Shown: positions 1 through 8,461 of the stretch, piece by piece
How positions within the stretch are numbered: the stretch's first letter is position 1
Layout of the letters: the number at the start of each line of letters is the position of its first letter
Notes under the pieces: generated by a model
Told to the model about the DNA's origin: nothing
Database searches by the model: none
What the model saw: the letters and a program-made list of their open reading frames with translations, nothing else
Assembly: GCF_024746815.1 (NCBI RefSeq)
Contig: NZ_CP080525.1
Location: 3,714,501 to 3,778,500, forward strand
Reading direction: 5' to 3'
Length of the DNA: 64,000 nt
From: Mesorhizobium sp. AR07
GTDB lineage: Bacteria > Pseudomonadota > Alphaproteobacteria > Rhizobiales > Rhizobiaceae
Program-made: the position numbers and the translations under genes

Positions 1-318
1 GCCGGCGATCCTCGAAGTGTCCAGCGGCTGCAGCACGCCGGCCTCGCGCCACTTGACCACGCTTTGCGAGCAGGGGTGGGCGATATCGGCCTTGAAGCCG
101 GCCCGCATCTTCTCGAAGGCTTCGTCCTCGTCGCCGAAGAAAGCGAAGGTCGGCTCGGCGCCGTATTTGGCGGTGTAGGCGGGGTGCAGCAACGGATCCT
201 CATAGCCCGACCAGTCGAACACGACGAGGTCGCCGCCGCCTTCCGCCAAGGCATAGACCGCGCCAGCACCAATCAGACACGCGGCGGCAAGGGCAAGGCG
301 GCGTAGCACTGATTTCAT
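1..318 (-). CDS. ABC transporter substrate-binding protein, PotD-like (partial)
   Basis: The first 106 codons of a periplasmic binding protein; the rest lies beyond the left edge. The reading frame opens at the ATG whose complement ends at 318 and begins with a typical signal peptide (MKSVLRRLALAAACLIGAG). Mature segments VFDWSGYE, PTFAFFGDEDEAFEK and HPCSQSVVKWREAG are nearly identical to the next gene (434-1516), so the two are tandem paralogues. The family (spermidine/putrescine-type binding proteins) delivers polyamines or similar cationic solutes to an inner-membrane ABC permease, which would lie to the left. The actual ligand cannot be read from the sequence. Confidence 0.85.
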   Translation of the reverse strand, partial: MKSVLRRLALAAACLIGAGAVYALAEGGGDLVVFDWSGYEDPLLHPAYTAKYGAEPTFAFFGDEDEAFEKMRAGFKADIAHPCSQSVVKWREAGVLQPLDTSRIAG

Positions 319-433
319 GGCGCGAAATTCCCCCATCGCGAACAAGGCTGCTGCGAGGTTAGGAGAATTCGGCTCACTTGGCGAGCCCGTCTGCCGCCCG
401 ATCGGCGCGCAGACGGGACACCCAGAACAGGGA

Positions 434-1516
434 TCAATAGCCGGCTTTGATCTTCTCGAATTCGGCGATCATCTTGAGCTTGAGGTCGGACGGCACCGGC
501 GACTGGAACAGCGTCTTGTCGACGAATTTCTGCACGTCGTCATAGCCCTTTTCCTTCAGGATCGCCTGGTCGACGCCGGCCATGCCCTTGGCGTTGGCCT
601 GGCCATAGCCCCAGTCCTTGACCAGCACCTTGGCGGTCTCGGGATCGTTGACGGCGTTCAGATAGTCATAGGCCTTGTCGATGTTGCCAGGCGCATCCTT
701 GAACAGCACGTAGCCGCAGACCCAGGTCGAGATGCCCTCGTTGGTATCCTTCTTCGACTTGATCGGCACGCCGGCAGCCACCGACTGCACCGTGGCATCA
801 TTCCATGCCCAGGCGAGGTCGACCTCGCCGCCGCTCAGCAGTTGGACAACGTCGGTGGTGTCGGTCCAGTAGGAGCGCACATTCTTGTGCACTTGGCGCA
901 GGAAGTCGGACGCCTGCTTGAACTGGTCGTCGGTCATCTTGGTCCAGTCCTTGAGGCCGATGGCGAGGCTCGCCAGCGCATAGGCGTCGTCGACATTGTC
1001 GCCGATCGACACACGGCCCTTGAACTTTGGATCGGCGAACGCCTTCAGCGATTGCACATCCTTGGCGTCGATCTTGGAGGAGTTGTAGGTGAGCTGCGTG
1101 TTGCCCCAGTCCCACGGCATGAACCAGGCCTTGCCGTCCGATGTCGTGGCAAGATCCTTCATCGCCATGATGCCGGGATTGAGGTCTTTCCAGCCTGTGA
1201 TCTTCGAGGTGTCGAGCGGCTGGAGCAAGCCCGCCTCGCGCCATTTCACCACGCTTTGCGAGCAGGGATGGCCGAGATCGGCCTTGAAGCCGGAACGGAC
1301 CTTCTCGAACGCCTCATCCTCGTCGCCGAAGAAGGCGAAGGTCGGCGAATCGCCGTTCTTCTCGACATATTTCGGGTGGAAGCCCGGGGCTTCGTAGCCG
1401 GACCAGTCGAACACGATCAGGTCCTTGTCGGCGGCGATCGCCAGTGCCGCGACTGATGCCGCCAGCGTTCCAGCCAGTGCCAGGGTCAATGTCAGGCGTC
1501 GAGTGAATGTCTTCAT
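434..1516 (-). CDS. ABC transporter substrate-binding protein, PotD-like
   Basis: A complete 360-residue periplasmic solute-binding protein with a signal peptide of about 28 residues (ending ...ALAIAA). The body has the VFDWSGY start typical of PotD/PotF-type proteins, and the length fits the family. It is the second of two tandem paralogues and follows the TetR gene by 33 bases on the same strand, so methyltransferase, regulator and binding proteins probably form one transcript. The neighbouring BetI-like regulator and the oxidoreductase/GcvT-fold enzymes suggest a quaternary or methylated amine as ligand rather than putrescine; that is inference from context. Confidence 0.88.
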   Translation of the reverse strand: MKTFTRRLTLTLALAGTLAASVAALAIAADKDLIVFDWSGYEAPGFHPKYVEKNGDSPTFAFFGDEDEAFEKVRSGFKADLGHPCSQSVVKWREAGLLQPLDTSKITGWKDLNPGIMAMKDLATTSDGKAWFMPWDWGNTQLTYNSSKIDAKDVQSLKAFADPKFKGRVSIGDNVDDAYALASLAIGLKDWTKMTDDQFKQASDFLRQVHKNVRSYWTDTTDVVQLLSGGEVDLAWAWNDATVQSVAAGVPIKSKKDTNEGISTWVCGYVLFKDAPGNIDKAYDYLNAVNDPETAKVLVKDWGYGQANAKGMAGVDQAILKEKGYDDVQKFVDKTLFQSPVPSDLKLKMIAEFEKIKAGY

Positions 1517-1549
1517 TGCTGTTCCATCCTCTATCTTGTTCTGATTTTC

Positions 1550-2263
1550 TTATGATTTCGCCGTCTCGGCGGCCTTCCACGGGTAGTGTTTCGGGAATGC
1601 CGCCGACAGAAATTCATTGGCCGCCTGCAAGGCGGTCTCGCGGGTGGTGTCCTCGGTCCCCATCATCAACCGCAGCCACAAACCCTCGGTCATGGCGCTG
1701 AGTGCCAGGGCCATGACCTGCGGCTCGTAGGCATAGGAGCCGCTCTGCTTGAGAGCCGCGCACAGGTCGATGAAGATGTTTTGATAGACGGCATCGCGGG
1801 CGCTGCTCAGGGCCTGATAGGTCGGCCGCGACTTGGCCTCGCCCCAGAAGGCGCACCAGGCAGCCAGCTTGCGCTTGTTGCAGATCGAGCGGTCGAAATC
1901 GGCGGCGACCAGGGCCTGAAGCTGATGGGCGGGATCGTCACCTGCCTTCTGCAGGGCATGGCGCCAATGCGCCGAGTACTCGTCATACATGTGCTGCAAG
2001 GTTGCGATGAGCAGCTTTTCCTTGCTCTCGAAATGGAAGTTGACGATGCCGCGCGACAGACCCGCGCCGTCGGCGACATCGGCCATCGTCGTCTCCGAAT
2101 AGCCGCGCTTGGCCAATGAATCGATCGTCGCCTCGATGAGCTGAAGCTGCCTGACCTCCTTCGAGGCCTTGCGTCCGCGCTTTTCGGAGTCACCTTTTCG
2201 CGCCGGTTCAAGGAGGGCGTCCCTGGCATCTGCCGTCTTCATGCGTGTGATGGTCTCCAGCAT
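1550..2263 (-). CDS. TetR/AcrR-family repressor, BetI-like
   Basis: A 237-residue one-component regulator. After a basic N-terminal extension, residues about 40-90 form the TetR helix-turn-helix (IEATIDSLAKRGYSETTMADVA, then GLSRGIVNFHFESKEKLL), which resembles BetI, the choline-responsive repressor. The C-terminal ligand domain has the BetI-like stretch AWCAFWGEAKSRP. It starts 6 bases after the methyltransferase stop. An alternative ATG at 2242 has a better-placed GGAG and is also plausible. A candidate operator (TTGAA..TTCAA) lies in the divergent promoter region at 3155-3171. The effector is unknown; choline or betaine itself is only a guess. Confidence 0.88.
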   Translation of the reverse strand: MLETITRMKTADARDALLEPARKGDSEKRGRKASKEVRQLQLIEATIDSLAKRGYSETTMADVADGAGLSRGIVNFHFESKEKLLIATLQHMYDEYSAHWRHALQKAGDDPAHQLQALVAADFDRSICNKRKLAAWCAFWGEAKSRPTYQALSSARDAVYQNIFIDLCAALKQSGSYAYEPQVMALALSAMTEGLWLRLMMGTEDTTRETALQAANEFLSAAFPKHYPWKAAETAKS

Positions 2264-2269
2264 CGCCGG

Positions 2270-3070
2270 CTATCCAATCGCATCCGGCTTCCACCCGCGA
2301 AGATGAGTGGGACGGTGTTCGCCACTGTCAAGCACCTTCTGCATGGCTTCCCAGGTTCGTATGTTCTTGTCGACATAGGCAGCGCCGACCACGGCGGCCA
2401 CGCTCGGATAGAGCGGTCCTTTGAGCCTTTCCAGTTCGCCGCGCGCGACGTCGCGATACCAGGGATTGCGGTCCCTGACGGTGACATCGGCGAAGCCGGC
2501 CCGGCGCATCGCCTGCGCATAGCGCGACGGCGACGCCATGGCGAAGGACAGTCCCTCGGCGGCGATATAGGCCTTCATCTCCGGCGACGGTTCGCCGTCA
2601 TGCGAGATCATCCAGTTGGAGGCGGCAAAGACGCCGCCCGGCTTCAGCACGCGAAAAATCTCGGCGAACAGGCTGTCCTTGTCAGGCACATGCAGCAGCG
2701 CATCCTTGGAGAAGACGACATCGAAGGAATGGTCGGCGAAAGGCAGTGGTCCCGGTGGCGCCTGAACGAAGCTGGCGCGGTCCGCGAGCCCGCGCGCGGC
2801 AGCGCGCTTCATCGCCGTCTCGATCACCGGTCGTTCGACATCGAAGCCGGTGGCGTGCGCAGCGCCATGGCGCTCGACCAGATGCAGTGTGATACCGCCC
2901 GAACCGCAGCCGATGTCGAGGATCGTCTTGCCCTTGAACGAAAGCCCTTCGACCACCCGGTCGACCTCGTCTGGCCCGCCCGGCGACAGGTAACCGTCGC
3001 CCCACAGCGCTTCGAGGAAGCGGATGGCGGTGTCGTCATACTCCGGCTCGGCATCTGCCGTTTCGATCAT
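2270..3070 (-). CDS. SAM-dependent class I methyltransferase
   Basis: A 266-residue soluble methyltransferase of the Methyltransf_11/25 type. Motif I (ILDIGCGSGGITLHL), the acidic strand (ATGFDVE), the VVFSKDALLHV motif and the post-motif LKPGGVFAASNW are all visible. This arrangement resembles small-molecule N-methyltransferases such as phosphoethanolamine or glycine/sarcosine methyltransferases. I chose the ATG at 3070 because upstream in-frame codons lack family-like sequence. It heads the leftward operon with the TetR and binding-protein genes and is divergent from the FAD oxidoreductases. Its substrate is unknown. Confidence 0.85.
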   Translation of the reverse strand: MIETADAEPEYDDTAIRFLEALWGDGYLSPGGPDEVDRVVEGLSFKGKTILDIGCGSGGITLHLVERHGAAHATGFDVERPVIETAMKRAAARGLADRASFVQAPPGPLPFADHSFDVVFSKDALLHVPDKDSLFAEIFRVLKPGGVFAASNWMISHDGEPSPEMKAYIAAEGLSFAMASPSRYAQAMRRAGFADVTVRDRNPWYRDVARGELERLKGPLYPSVAAVVGAAYVDKNIRTWEAMQKVLDSGEHRPTHLRGWKPDAIG

Positions 3071-3154
3071 CAGCCCTCGATCCCCAATCGACGAATGCTC
3101 ATTTCGAACGCCGGCAAAGAGTAGCGCATACAAGGAAAAATGCAACACCATTTG

Positions 3155-3172
3155 TTGAACATTCATTCAATA
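3155..3172. promoter_or_regulatory. Candidate operator for the BetI-like TetR regulator
   Basis: TTGAAC and ATTCAA flank a short centre in the 199-base gap between the divergent methyltransferase and FAD oxidoreductase genes. Read on the minus strand, ATTGAATGAATGTTCAA resembles the ATTGAACGTTCAAT-type sites bound by BetI-like repressors. It is placed to control both transcripts. This rests on resemblance and position only. Confidence 0.5.
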
Positions 3173-3269
3173 TGGCTGGACAAAATGGCGGCCGCCGTGT
3201 CAAATTCCGCGCATTCGGGAACAGATCACGCAAAAATGAAGAGCGGGTCGGAATGAAGACTGGGCCAAA

Positions 3270-4889
3270 ATGAAAGCTTGGGATGCGATTGTCATCGGCG
3301 GCGGACACAACGGCTTGGTCAATGCCTGTTATCTGCAGCGCGCCGGCCTCGACGTGCTGGTGGTCGAGAAGAACGACTGGGTCGGCGGTGCCGCCACCAG
3401 CCGCGAATTGACGGCGGGCTTTCTCTATTCCAACTGCTCCTATGTCTGCTCGCTGTTCCGCCCCGAGATCACGCGCGACCTCGAACTGCCGCGCTTCGGC
3501 CTGCAGGTCATCTCCTATGAGGGCGGCGCGGTGTTCACGCGCGACGGCGACTACCTCGCCAACTATCGCGACCACGATGCCCACCGGCGCGAGTTCGCCC
3601 GCTTCTCGAAGCACGATGCCGAAGCCTATGACCGCTATTCCCGCGACGTGACGCGGCAGTGCCGCTTTATTCAGCCGCTGTTGATGCGCACCGCGCCGGA
3701 CCCGACCAGCCTGCGGCCGCGCGACCTCGGCGAGCTTCTCTACCTCGGCAAGAAATTCGCCGGCCTGTCGGCGCAGGAAATGGCGCTGACGCTGCGCTTC
3801 TGGACCATGTCGATCTCGGAGTTCCTCGACGAGTATTTCGAGACCGACGTCATCAAGGCGAACTTCGCTCTGTCCGGCATCATCGGGACTGCACTGGGCC
3901 CGATGTCGCCCGGCACCGCCTACGTGCTGCTGCACCACTATATGGGCGAGGTCGACGGCTCGGTCGGCGCCTGGGGCTATGCGCGCGGCGGCATGGGCGC
4001 CGTGACCAAGGCGCTGGCCGCGTCGTTCAAGGCATCGGGCGGCACCATCCGCACCGGCGCCGAGGTCGACCATGTGCTGGTTGCCAGAGGCAAGGCCAAG
4101 GGCGTGGTGCTGGCCGGCGGCGAGGAGATTTACGGCAAGCTCGTCGTCTCCAATGCCGACGTGAAGCGCACCTTCCTGAAGCTGGTCGAGGAAAAGGAAC
4201 TGCCCGACATCTTCCTGCGCCGGGTCAGGAACTTCAAGATCCGCGGCTCCTCCGGCAAGGTCAACATCGCGCTCGATTCGTTGCCGGAATTCCCGGCGCT
4301 GCCGAAGGATTCGCCGGTCTATCGCGGTGACATGCATTTCACCGATTCGATGGAGCGCATGGAGCGCGCCTATGACGACTGGAAGGCCGGGCGCTGGTCG
4401 GCCGATCCGTTCCTCGACATGGTTATTCCGACGACCCTCGACCCGACCATGGCGCCGCCCGGCAAGCATTTCATGAGCTGCTTCGTGCAATACGCGCCGC
4501 CCAAGATCGCGGGGGCAGAGTGGACAGACGCCGACCGCGACGGCTTCGCCGAAAGCGTGATTTCGCAAATCGCCGAATACTCGCCCGGTTTCCGCGACCG
4601 CATCGTCCACATGGAAGTGCGCACACCGCGCGAGATCGAGGCCGAGGTCGGCCTCACCGAAGGCAACATCTTCCAGGGCGAACTGACCTTCGACCAGCTT
4701 CTGTTCAACCGGCCGGTGCCGGGCTACGCGCAGTACCGCTCGCCGGTCGGTGGCCTCTATATGTGCGGCTCCTCGACCCATCCCGGCGGCGGCGTCATGG
4801 GCGCGCCCGGCCGCAATGCCGCGGCCGAAATCCTGCGCGATCTTGCCAAGTCCACCACGCATATGAGCCCGGCCCATGACGTCATTTGA
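3270..4889 (+). CDS. FAD-dependent oxidoreductase, PYROXD2/phytoene-dehydrogenase-like
   Basis: A 539-residue flavoprotein. The N-terminal dinucleotide-binding motif (IVIGGGHNGLVNACYL, then VVEKNDWVGGAATS) and the C-terminal FAD-contact region (GLYMCGSSTHPGGGVMGAPGRNAA) match the amine-oxidase/phytoene-desaturase superfamily. The 14-base overlap with the next gene, a paralogue of the same fold, implies translational coupling and perhaps a heteromeric enzyme. With the downstream GcvT-fold protein this recalls sarcosine- and dimethylglycine-type demethylation, where a flavoprotein oxidises an N-methyl group and a GcvT-like domain passes on the one-carbon unit; the substrate here is inferred, not shown. 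Confidence 0.85.
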   Translation: MKAWDAIVIGGGHNGLVNACYLQRAGLDVLVVEKNDWVGGAATSRELTAGFLYSNCSYVCSLFRPEITRDLELPRFGLQVISYEGGAVFTRDGDYLANYRDHDAHRREFARFSKHDAEAYDRYSRDVTRQCRFIQPLLMRTAPDPTSLRPRDLGELLYLGKKFAGLSAQEMALTLRFWTMSISEFLDEYFETDVIKANFALSGIIGTALGPMSPGTAYVLLHHYMGEVDGSVGAWGYARGGMGAVTKALAASFKASGGTIRTGAEVDHVLVARGKAKGVVLAGGEEIYGKLVVSNADVKRTFLKLVEEKELPDIFLRRVRNFKIRGSSGKVNIALDSLPEFPALPKDSPVYRGDMHFTDSMERMERAYDDWKAGRWSADPFLDMVIPTTLDPTMAPPGKHFMSCFVQYAPPKIAGAEWTDADRDGFAESVISQIAEYSPGFRDRIVHMEVRTPREIEAEVGLTEGNIFQGELTFDQLLFNRPVPGYAQYRSPVGGLYMCGSSTHPGGGVMGAPGRNAAAEILRDLAKSTTHMSPAHDVI

Positions 4890-6441
4890 TGCCATCATCA
4901 TCGGCGGCGGCCATAACGGCCTGGTCGCCGCGGCCACGTTGGCGAAGGCCGGCCGCAAGGTGCTGGTGCTGGAAGCCGGAAGCCACGTCGGTGGCGCCGC
5001 GCGCACCGAGGAATTCGCGCCGGGCTTTCGCGTCTCCTCAGTCGCCCATCTGCTGAACCGGCTGCATCCCGAAATGGTGAAGACGCTGGAGCTGGAGAAG
5101 CACGGGCTAAAAGTCGCGCGCGCCGACTTCATGCCGTCGGTTGCGCTGTCCAGGGATGGACCACCGCTTGTCCTGCACGGCGCCTATGGCGAGATGCTGA
5201 CCGGCGCCAGTCCGACCGAGCATTCGGCCTGGAAGGAACTGCGCGCGCAATTGCTGCGCTACGCCGGCATATTGAAGCCGTTCCTCTCCCGCCGCCCACC
5301 CGATCTCGCCGGCATGTCGCTACTCGAGACCGCTTCGCTTGGCCAGACCGCGCTGGCGCTGAAAAAACTCGGCAAGGAAGACATGCGCGACTTCCTGCGC
5401 ATTCTGCTGATGAACGTCGCCGACCTGCTCGACGAGCAACTTGCCGATATCAGGCTGAAGGGACTGCTCGCCTTCGATGCGACGCTCGGCAGCCACCTTG
5501 GTCCACGCTCGCCGACCTCATTGCTCGGCCTCTATTACCGGCTGGCCGGCGAGACCGGTGGCGCGACCGGCGCGCAGACAGTGCCGCAAGGCGGCATGGG
5601 CGCGGTTATCGCCGCCATCCGCGCCGCGGCGGAAAAGGCTGGCGTCGTCATCCGCACGTCAGCGCCGGTGGCAAAGATCATCGTCGAGAACGGTCGCGCC
5701 GTCGGTGTGACGCTCGACAATGGCGAGGTGCTGCGCGCCAGGACGATCGTCTCCGCCATCAATCCGGCGACCACGTTCCTCGACCTTGTCGGGCCGTGCG
5801 AGATCGACACGGGGTTTATGCGCAAGGTGAAAAACATCCGTATGAAGGGCGATGCGGCCAAGCTCAATCTGGCACTCGACCGGCCGCCGCAATTCACCGG
5901 TGTCGATGCCGCCGGCCACAAGGGCCGGCTGGTCATCGCCCCCTCGCCGGATCACGTCGAGCGCGCCTTCAACCCATCCAAATATGGCGAGTTCTCGCAC
6001 GAGCCGGTGATGGAGATCACCCTGCCCAGCCTTGCCGACCCGTCGCTCGCGCCGAGCGGCGCCTGCGTGCTGTCGGCGGTCGTGCAATACGCGCCCTACG
6101 CGCTGAAAGAGGGCTGGGCCGCCGGCAAGCCGAAATTCCTGGCGGCGATCATGGCGCAACTCGAAGCCTATGCGCCTGATATCGGCAAGTCCGTGATTCA
6201 CGCCGAGCTGCTGACACCGGCCGACATCGAAACACGCTACCGCATGCCGGGCGGCCACTGGCATCACGGCGAATTGCAGGCCGACCAGATGCTGGTCTCG
6301 CGGCCTGTCTCGGGCTGGTCGGGCTACGACACGCCGATCGACGGGCTGTTCCTGGCCGGCGCGGGCTCGCATCCCGGTGGCGGTGTCTCCGGCGCTCCTG
6401 GTCTCAACGCCGCGCGACGCATCATTGCGATGAGGGGGTGA
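4876..6441 (+). CDS. FAD-dependent oxidoreductase, second PYROXD2-like paralogue
   Basis: A 521-residue flavoprotein with the same architecture as its upstream neighbour: IIIGGGHNGLVAAATLAKAG with LEAGSHVGGAARTEEF at the N terminus and GLFLAGAGSHPGGGVSGAPG at the C terminus. The ATG lies inside the end of the preceding gene. Two adjacent, diverged copies of one flavoprotein suggest either two successive oxidations or two subunits of one complex. No signal peptide or membrane segment is visible, so it acts in the cytoplasm. Confidence 0.85.
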   Translation: MTSFDAIIIGGGHNGLVAAATLAKAGRKVLVLEAGSHVGGAARTEEFAPGFRVSSVAHLLNRLHPEMVKTLELEKHGLKVARADFMPSVALSRDGPPLVLHGAYGEMLTGASPTEHSAWKELRAQLLRYAGILKPFLSRRPPDLAGMSLLETASLGQTALALKKLGKEDMRDFLRILLMNVADLLDEQLADIRLKGLLAFDATLGSHLGPRSPTSLLGLYYRLAGETGGATGAQTVPQGGMGAVIAAIRAAAEKAGVVIRTSAPVAKIIVENGRAVGVTLDNGEVLRARTIVSAINPATTFLDLVGPCEIDTGFMRKVKNIRMKGDAAKLNLALDRPPQFTGVDAAGHKGRLVIAPSPDHVERAFNPSKYGEFSHEPVMEITLPSLADPSLAPSGACVLSAVVQYAPYALKEGWAAGKPKFLAAIMAQLEAYAPDIGKSVIHAELLTPADIETRYRMPGGHWHHGELQADQMLVSRPVSGWSGYDTPIDGLFLAGAGSHPGGGVSGAPGLNAARRIIAMRG

Positions 6442-6493
6442 CCGTGATGTCGCTACTGGCCAAAGTTGCGCGCTACGGCGAAGGATCGCCGTC

Positions 6494-7720
6494 ATGACCA
6501 GCCAGCTCAACACCACAGCCCGCATCGCCGCCCAGAACCATTTCCGCACGCTACGCCTCGGCACGCCATTCCAGCCGCGCATCGACGCACTGGCCAAAAC
6601 CCAGGACTGGTACAATTGGGCCGGCTACCGCGCCCCGCATTCGCTGTGGGACGAGGAACTCGAATACTTCGCCATCCGCAGCCAGGCGGCGCTGTTCGAC
6701 ATTTCGCCGATGACCAAGTACCGGATCGAGGGGCCGGACGCCGAAGCCTTGCTCAACCGTGTCACCTTGCGCGATGTCACCAAACTAAAACCCGGCCGCG
6801 TCCACTACACCGCATGGTGCGACGACGAGGGCTTTGTCCTCGATGACGGCACGCTGTTCCGGCTGTCGCCGACGCGCTTCCGGCTATGTTCGCAGGAGCG
6901 GCATCTCCCATGGCTGCTCGACAGCGCCATTGGCTTCGCCGTAACGGTCGAGGAAGAGACCGAAGCCGTTGCCGGCCTCGCCTTGCAAGGCCCAACCTCC
7001 TTTGCCGTGTTGCGCGATGCCGGCTTCGCCGGTGTCGAGAAGCTGAAAATCTTCGACCTCGCCGACTTCCCGCACGATGGCGGCACCGTCAGCATTTCGC
7101 GCACCGGCTTCACCGGCGATCTCGGCTACGAACTGTTCGTGCCAGCCGACAAGGCGCTGAGCCTGTGGGACCGGCTGATGACATCGGGCGAGCTACGCGG
7201 CATCCGCGCCATCGGCTACACCGCGCTCAACCGCGCCCGGCTCGAGGCAGGGCTGATCGTCGCCAATGCCGACTTCACCACCGCCGAACACGCCATCCGC
7301 GCCGATCGCTTGCGCATGCCCGACGAGATCGGTCTAGGCTTCATGATCGATCTCGAAAAAGGCCATTTCAACGGCCGCCGCGCCATCCTCGAGGCTCGCG
7401 CCAAACGCAAGCTGCGCCATGTCCTGGTCGGGCTGGAGATCGAAGGCAACATCCCGGCCGAACACGCCATCGTCTATTACAAGAAAAGCCAGGAGGTCGG
7501 GCTGGTCAGCGCCGCCATGTGGTCGCCGATGGCCAAGCGCAACATCGCCATCGCCTCGCTGGCGCGGCCGTACGGTGATACTGTTGTCGAGGACCTGTGG
7601 GTCGAGATCTACGCCATGCGCGAGCTGCAGTACCAGAAGCTGATGAAACGGGCCAAGGTGGTGCAGCGCCCCTTCATCAAGCTCGACCGCCGCAGCGCCA
7701 ACCCGCCGGCGGATTTCTGA
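6494..7720 (+). CDS. Aminomethyltransferase (GcvT/DmdA) family protein
   Basis: A 408-residue member of the folate-binding GcvT fold. Recognisable segments include LFDISPMTKYRIEGPDAE near residue 75, GRVHYTAWCDDEGFVLDDGT, SRTGFTGDLGYELFVP, and the C-terminal domain from about residue 300. Family members (GcvT, DmdA, sarcosine and dimethylglycine oxidase C-terminal domains) move a methyl or methylene group onto tetrahydrofolate. It follows the two flavoproteins by about 50 bases and would be the natural one-carbon acceptor partner. Whether it acts on a glycine-, betaine- or sulfonium-type substrate cannot be told. Confidence 0.82.
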   Translation: MTSQLNTTARIAAQNHFRTLRLGTPFQPRIDALAKTQDWYNWAGYRAPHSLWDEELEYFAIRSQAALFDISPMTKYRIEGPDAEALLNRVTLRDVTKLKPGRVHYTAWCDDEGFVLDDGTLFRLSPTRFRLCSQERHLPWLLDSAIGFAVTVEEETEAVAGLALQGPTSFAVLRDAGFAGVEKLKIFDLADFPHDGGTVSISRTGFTGDLGYELFVPADKALSLWDRLMTSGELRGIRAIGYTALNRARLEAGLIVANADFTTAEHAIRADRLRMPDEIGLGFMIDLEKGHFNGRRAILEARAKRKLRHVLVGLEIEGNIPAEHAIVYYKKSQEVGLVSAAMWSPMAKRNIAIASLARPYGDTVVEDLWVEIYAMRELQYQKLMKRAKVVQRPFIKLDRRSANPPADF

Positions 7721-7722
7721 CC

Positions 7723-7968
7723 ATGACGGACGAAGCCGACCTCGAGGCAGACGAACAGTGGGATCTGATCAACACGCCGCTCGGCGAAAAATGGTCGGGC
7801 CGCACGCGCTATGCCGCCGCCATGTTCTTCTACAAGCGGGACGAGATGAGCGCCGAGACGCTCGAAGTCTACCGCATCTGCGCGCGGCTCGATTCGGAAA
7901 ATCCACTGCCTATCATCCGTGATCGCGGCGTCGGCAAGGACTGGCTGAAGCGCATGGGCTTCGAATAG
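7723..7968 (+). CDS. Small conserved-looking protein of unknown function
   Basis: An 81-residue acidic, soluble protein beginning 2 bases after the GcvT-like gene's stop, so almost certainly co-transcribed and coupled. It has no cysteine pair or membrane segment; the central region (EKWSGRTRYAAAMFFYKRDEMS) and the C terminus (RDRGVGKDWLKRMGFE) look like ordered helical sequence. I do not recognise the family. Its place at the end of the oxidoreductase/GcvT operon suggests an accessory or small-subunit role. Confidence 0.75.
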   Translation: MTDEADLEADEQWDLINTPLGEKWSGRTRYAAAMFFYKRDEMSAETLEVYRICARLDSENPLPIIRDRGVGKDWLKRMGFE

Positions 7969-7974
7969 GGTGCG

Positions 7975-8400
7975 CTATAAGGACGGTTGCGCTTGCACAC
8001 CACGGCTTACAGCGGCGAGTTTGTTGCCATCCGGATCGCGCACATAAGCTGCGTAAAAGTCCGGGCTGTAGTGCAATCGAAGGCCGGGAGCACCTTCGCA
8101 ACTGCCGCCATTGGCAAGAGCCGCAGAATGAAAATCGTCCACTTCTTTCCATGATCGCGCTCTGAAAGCGACCATGCTGCCATTGCCTGTTGTCGCTGTC
8201 TGCTTGTCGAACGGCGTTCCGACCCAGAACGCAAGTTCGCGCAAGCCGCCATTCTCGTAGATCCCCCAACCTGCCGAAGTGCTATCCCAATCCGGATCAC
8301 CGGTGATGCAACGTTCCATGCCAAGCGGCGCCAAAGCCGCGTCATAGAACGTCGTAGCGCGTTTCAAATCGTTGGTACCGAAGTAAACGTAGGTAAGCAT
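7975..8400 (-). CDS. VOC (glyoxalase/bleomycin-resistance) family protein
   Basis: A 141-residue vicinal-oxygen-chelate protein. It starts TYVYFGTNDLKRATTFYDAAL and ends RLHYSPDFYAAYVRDPDGNKLAAV, the usual first-strand and DPDGN hallmarks of the fold. It is convergent with the preceding operon with only 6 bases between stops, so it probably is not part of that pathway. The substrate is unknown; small VOC proteins include lyases, dioxygenases and resistance proteins. Confidence 0.8.
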   Translation of the reverse strand: MLTYVYFGTNDLKRATTFYDAALAPLGMERCITGDPDWDSTSAGWGIYENGGLRELAFWVGTPFDKQTATTGNGSMVAFRARSWKEVDDFHSAALANGGSCEGAPGLRLHYSPDFYAAYVRDPDGNKLAAVSRGVQAQPSL

Positions 8401-8461
8401 GGCGCACCATTATCGGCATAAGCGTGAGAAGACATTTTCGAAATACTGAAGTCAGCCTGCA

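Noticed and set aside
317..1456. Long plus-strand open frame (379 residues)
   Set aside because: It is the antisense shadow of the PotD-like gene on the minus strand, which has a signal peptide and family motifs; the plus-strand protein resembles nothing.
3099..5132. Minus-strand open frame of 677 residues
   Set aside because: It lies opposite the two flavoprotein genes and is a shadow caused by high GC codon usage; composition (rich in Arg, His, Gly) is typical of antisense frames.
6447..6497. Tiny ATG frame between the second flavoprotein and the GcvT-like gene
   Set aside because: Only about 16 codons, no family or regulatory feature; probably leader sequence.
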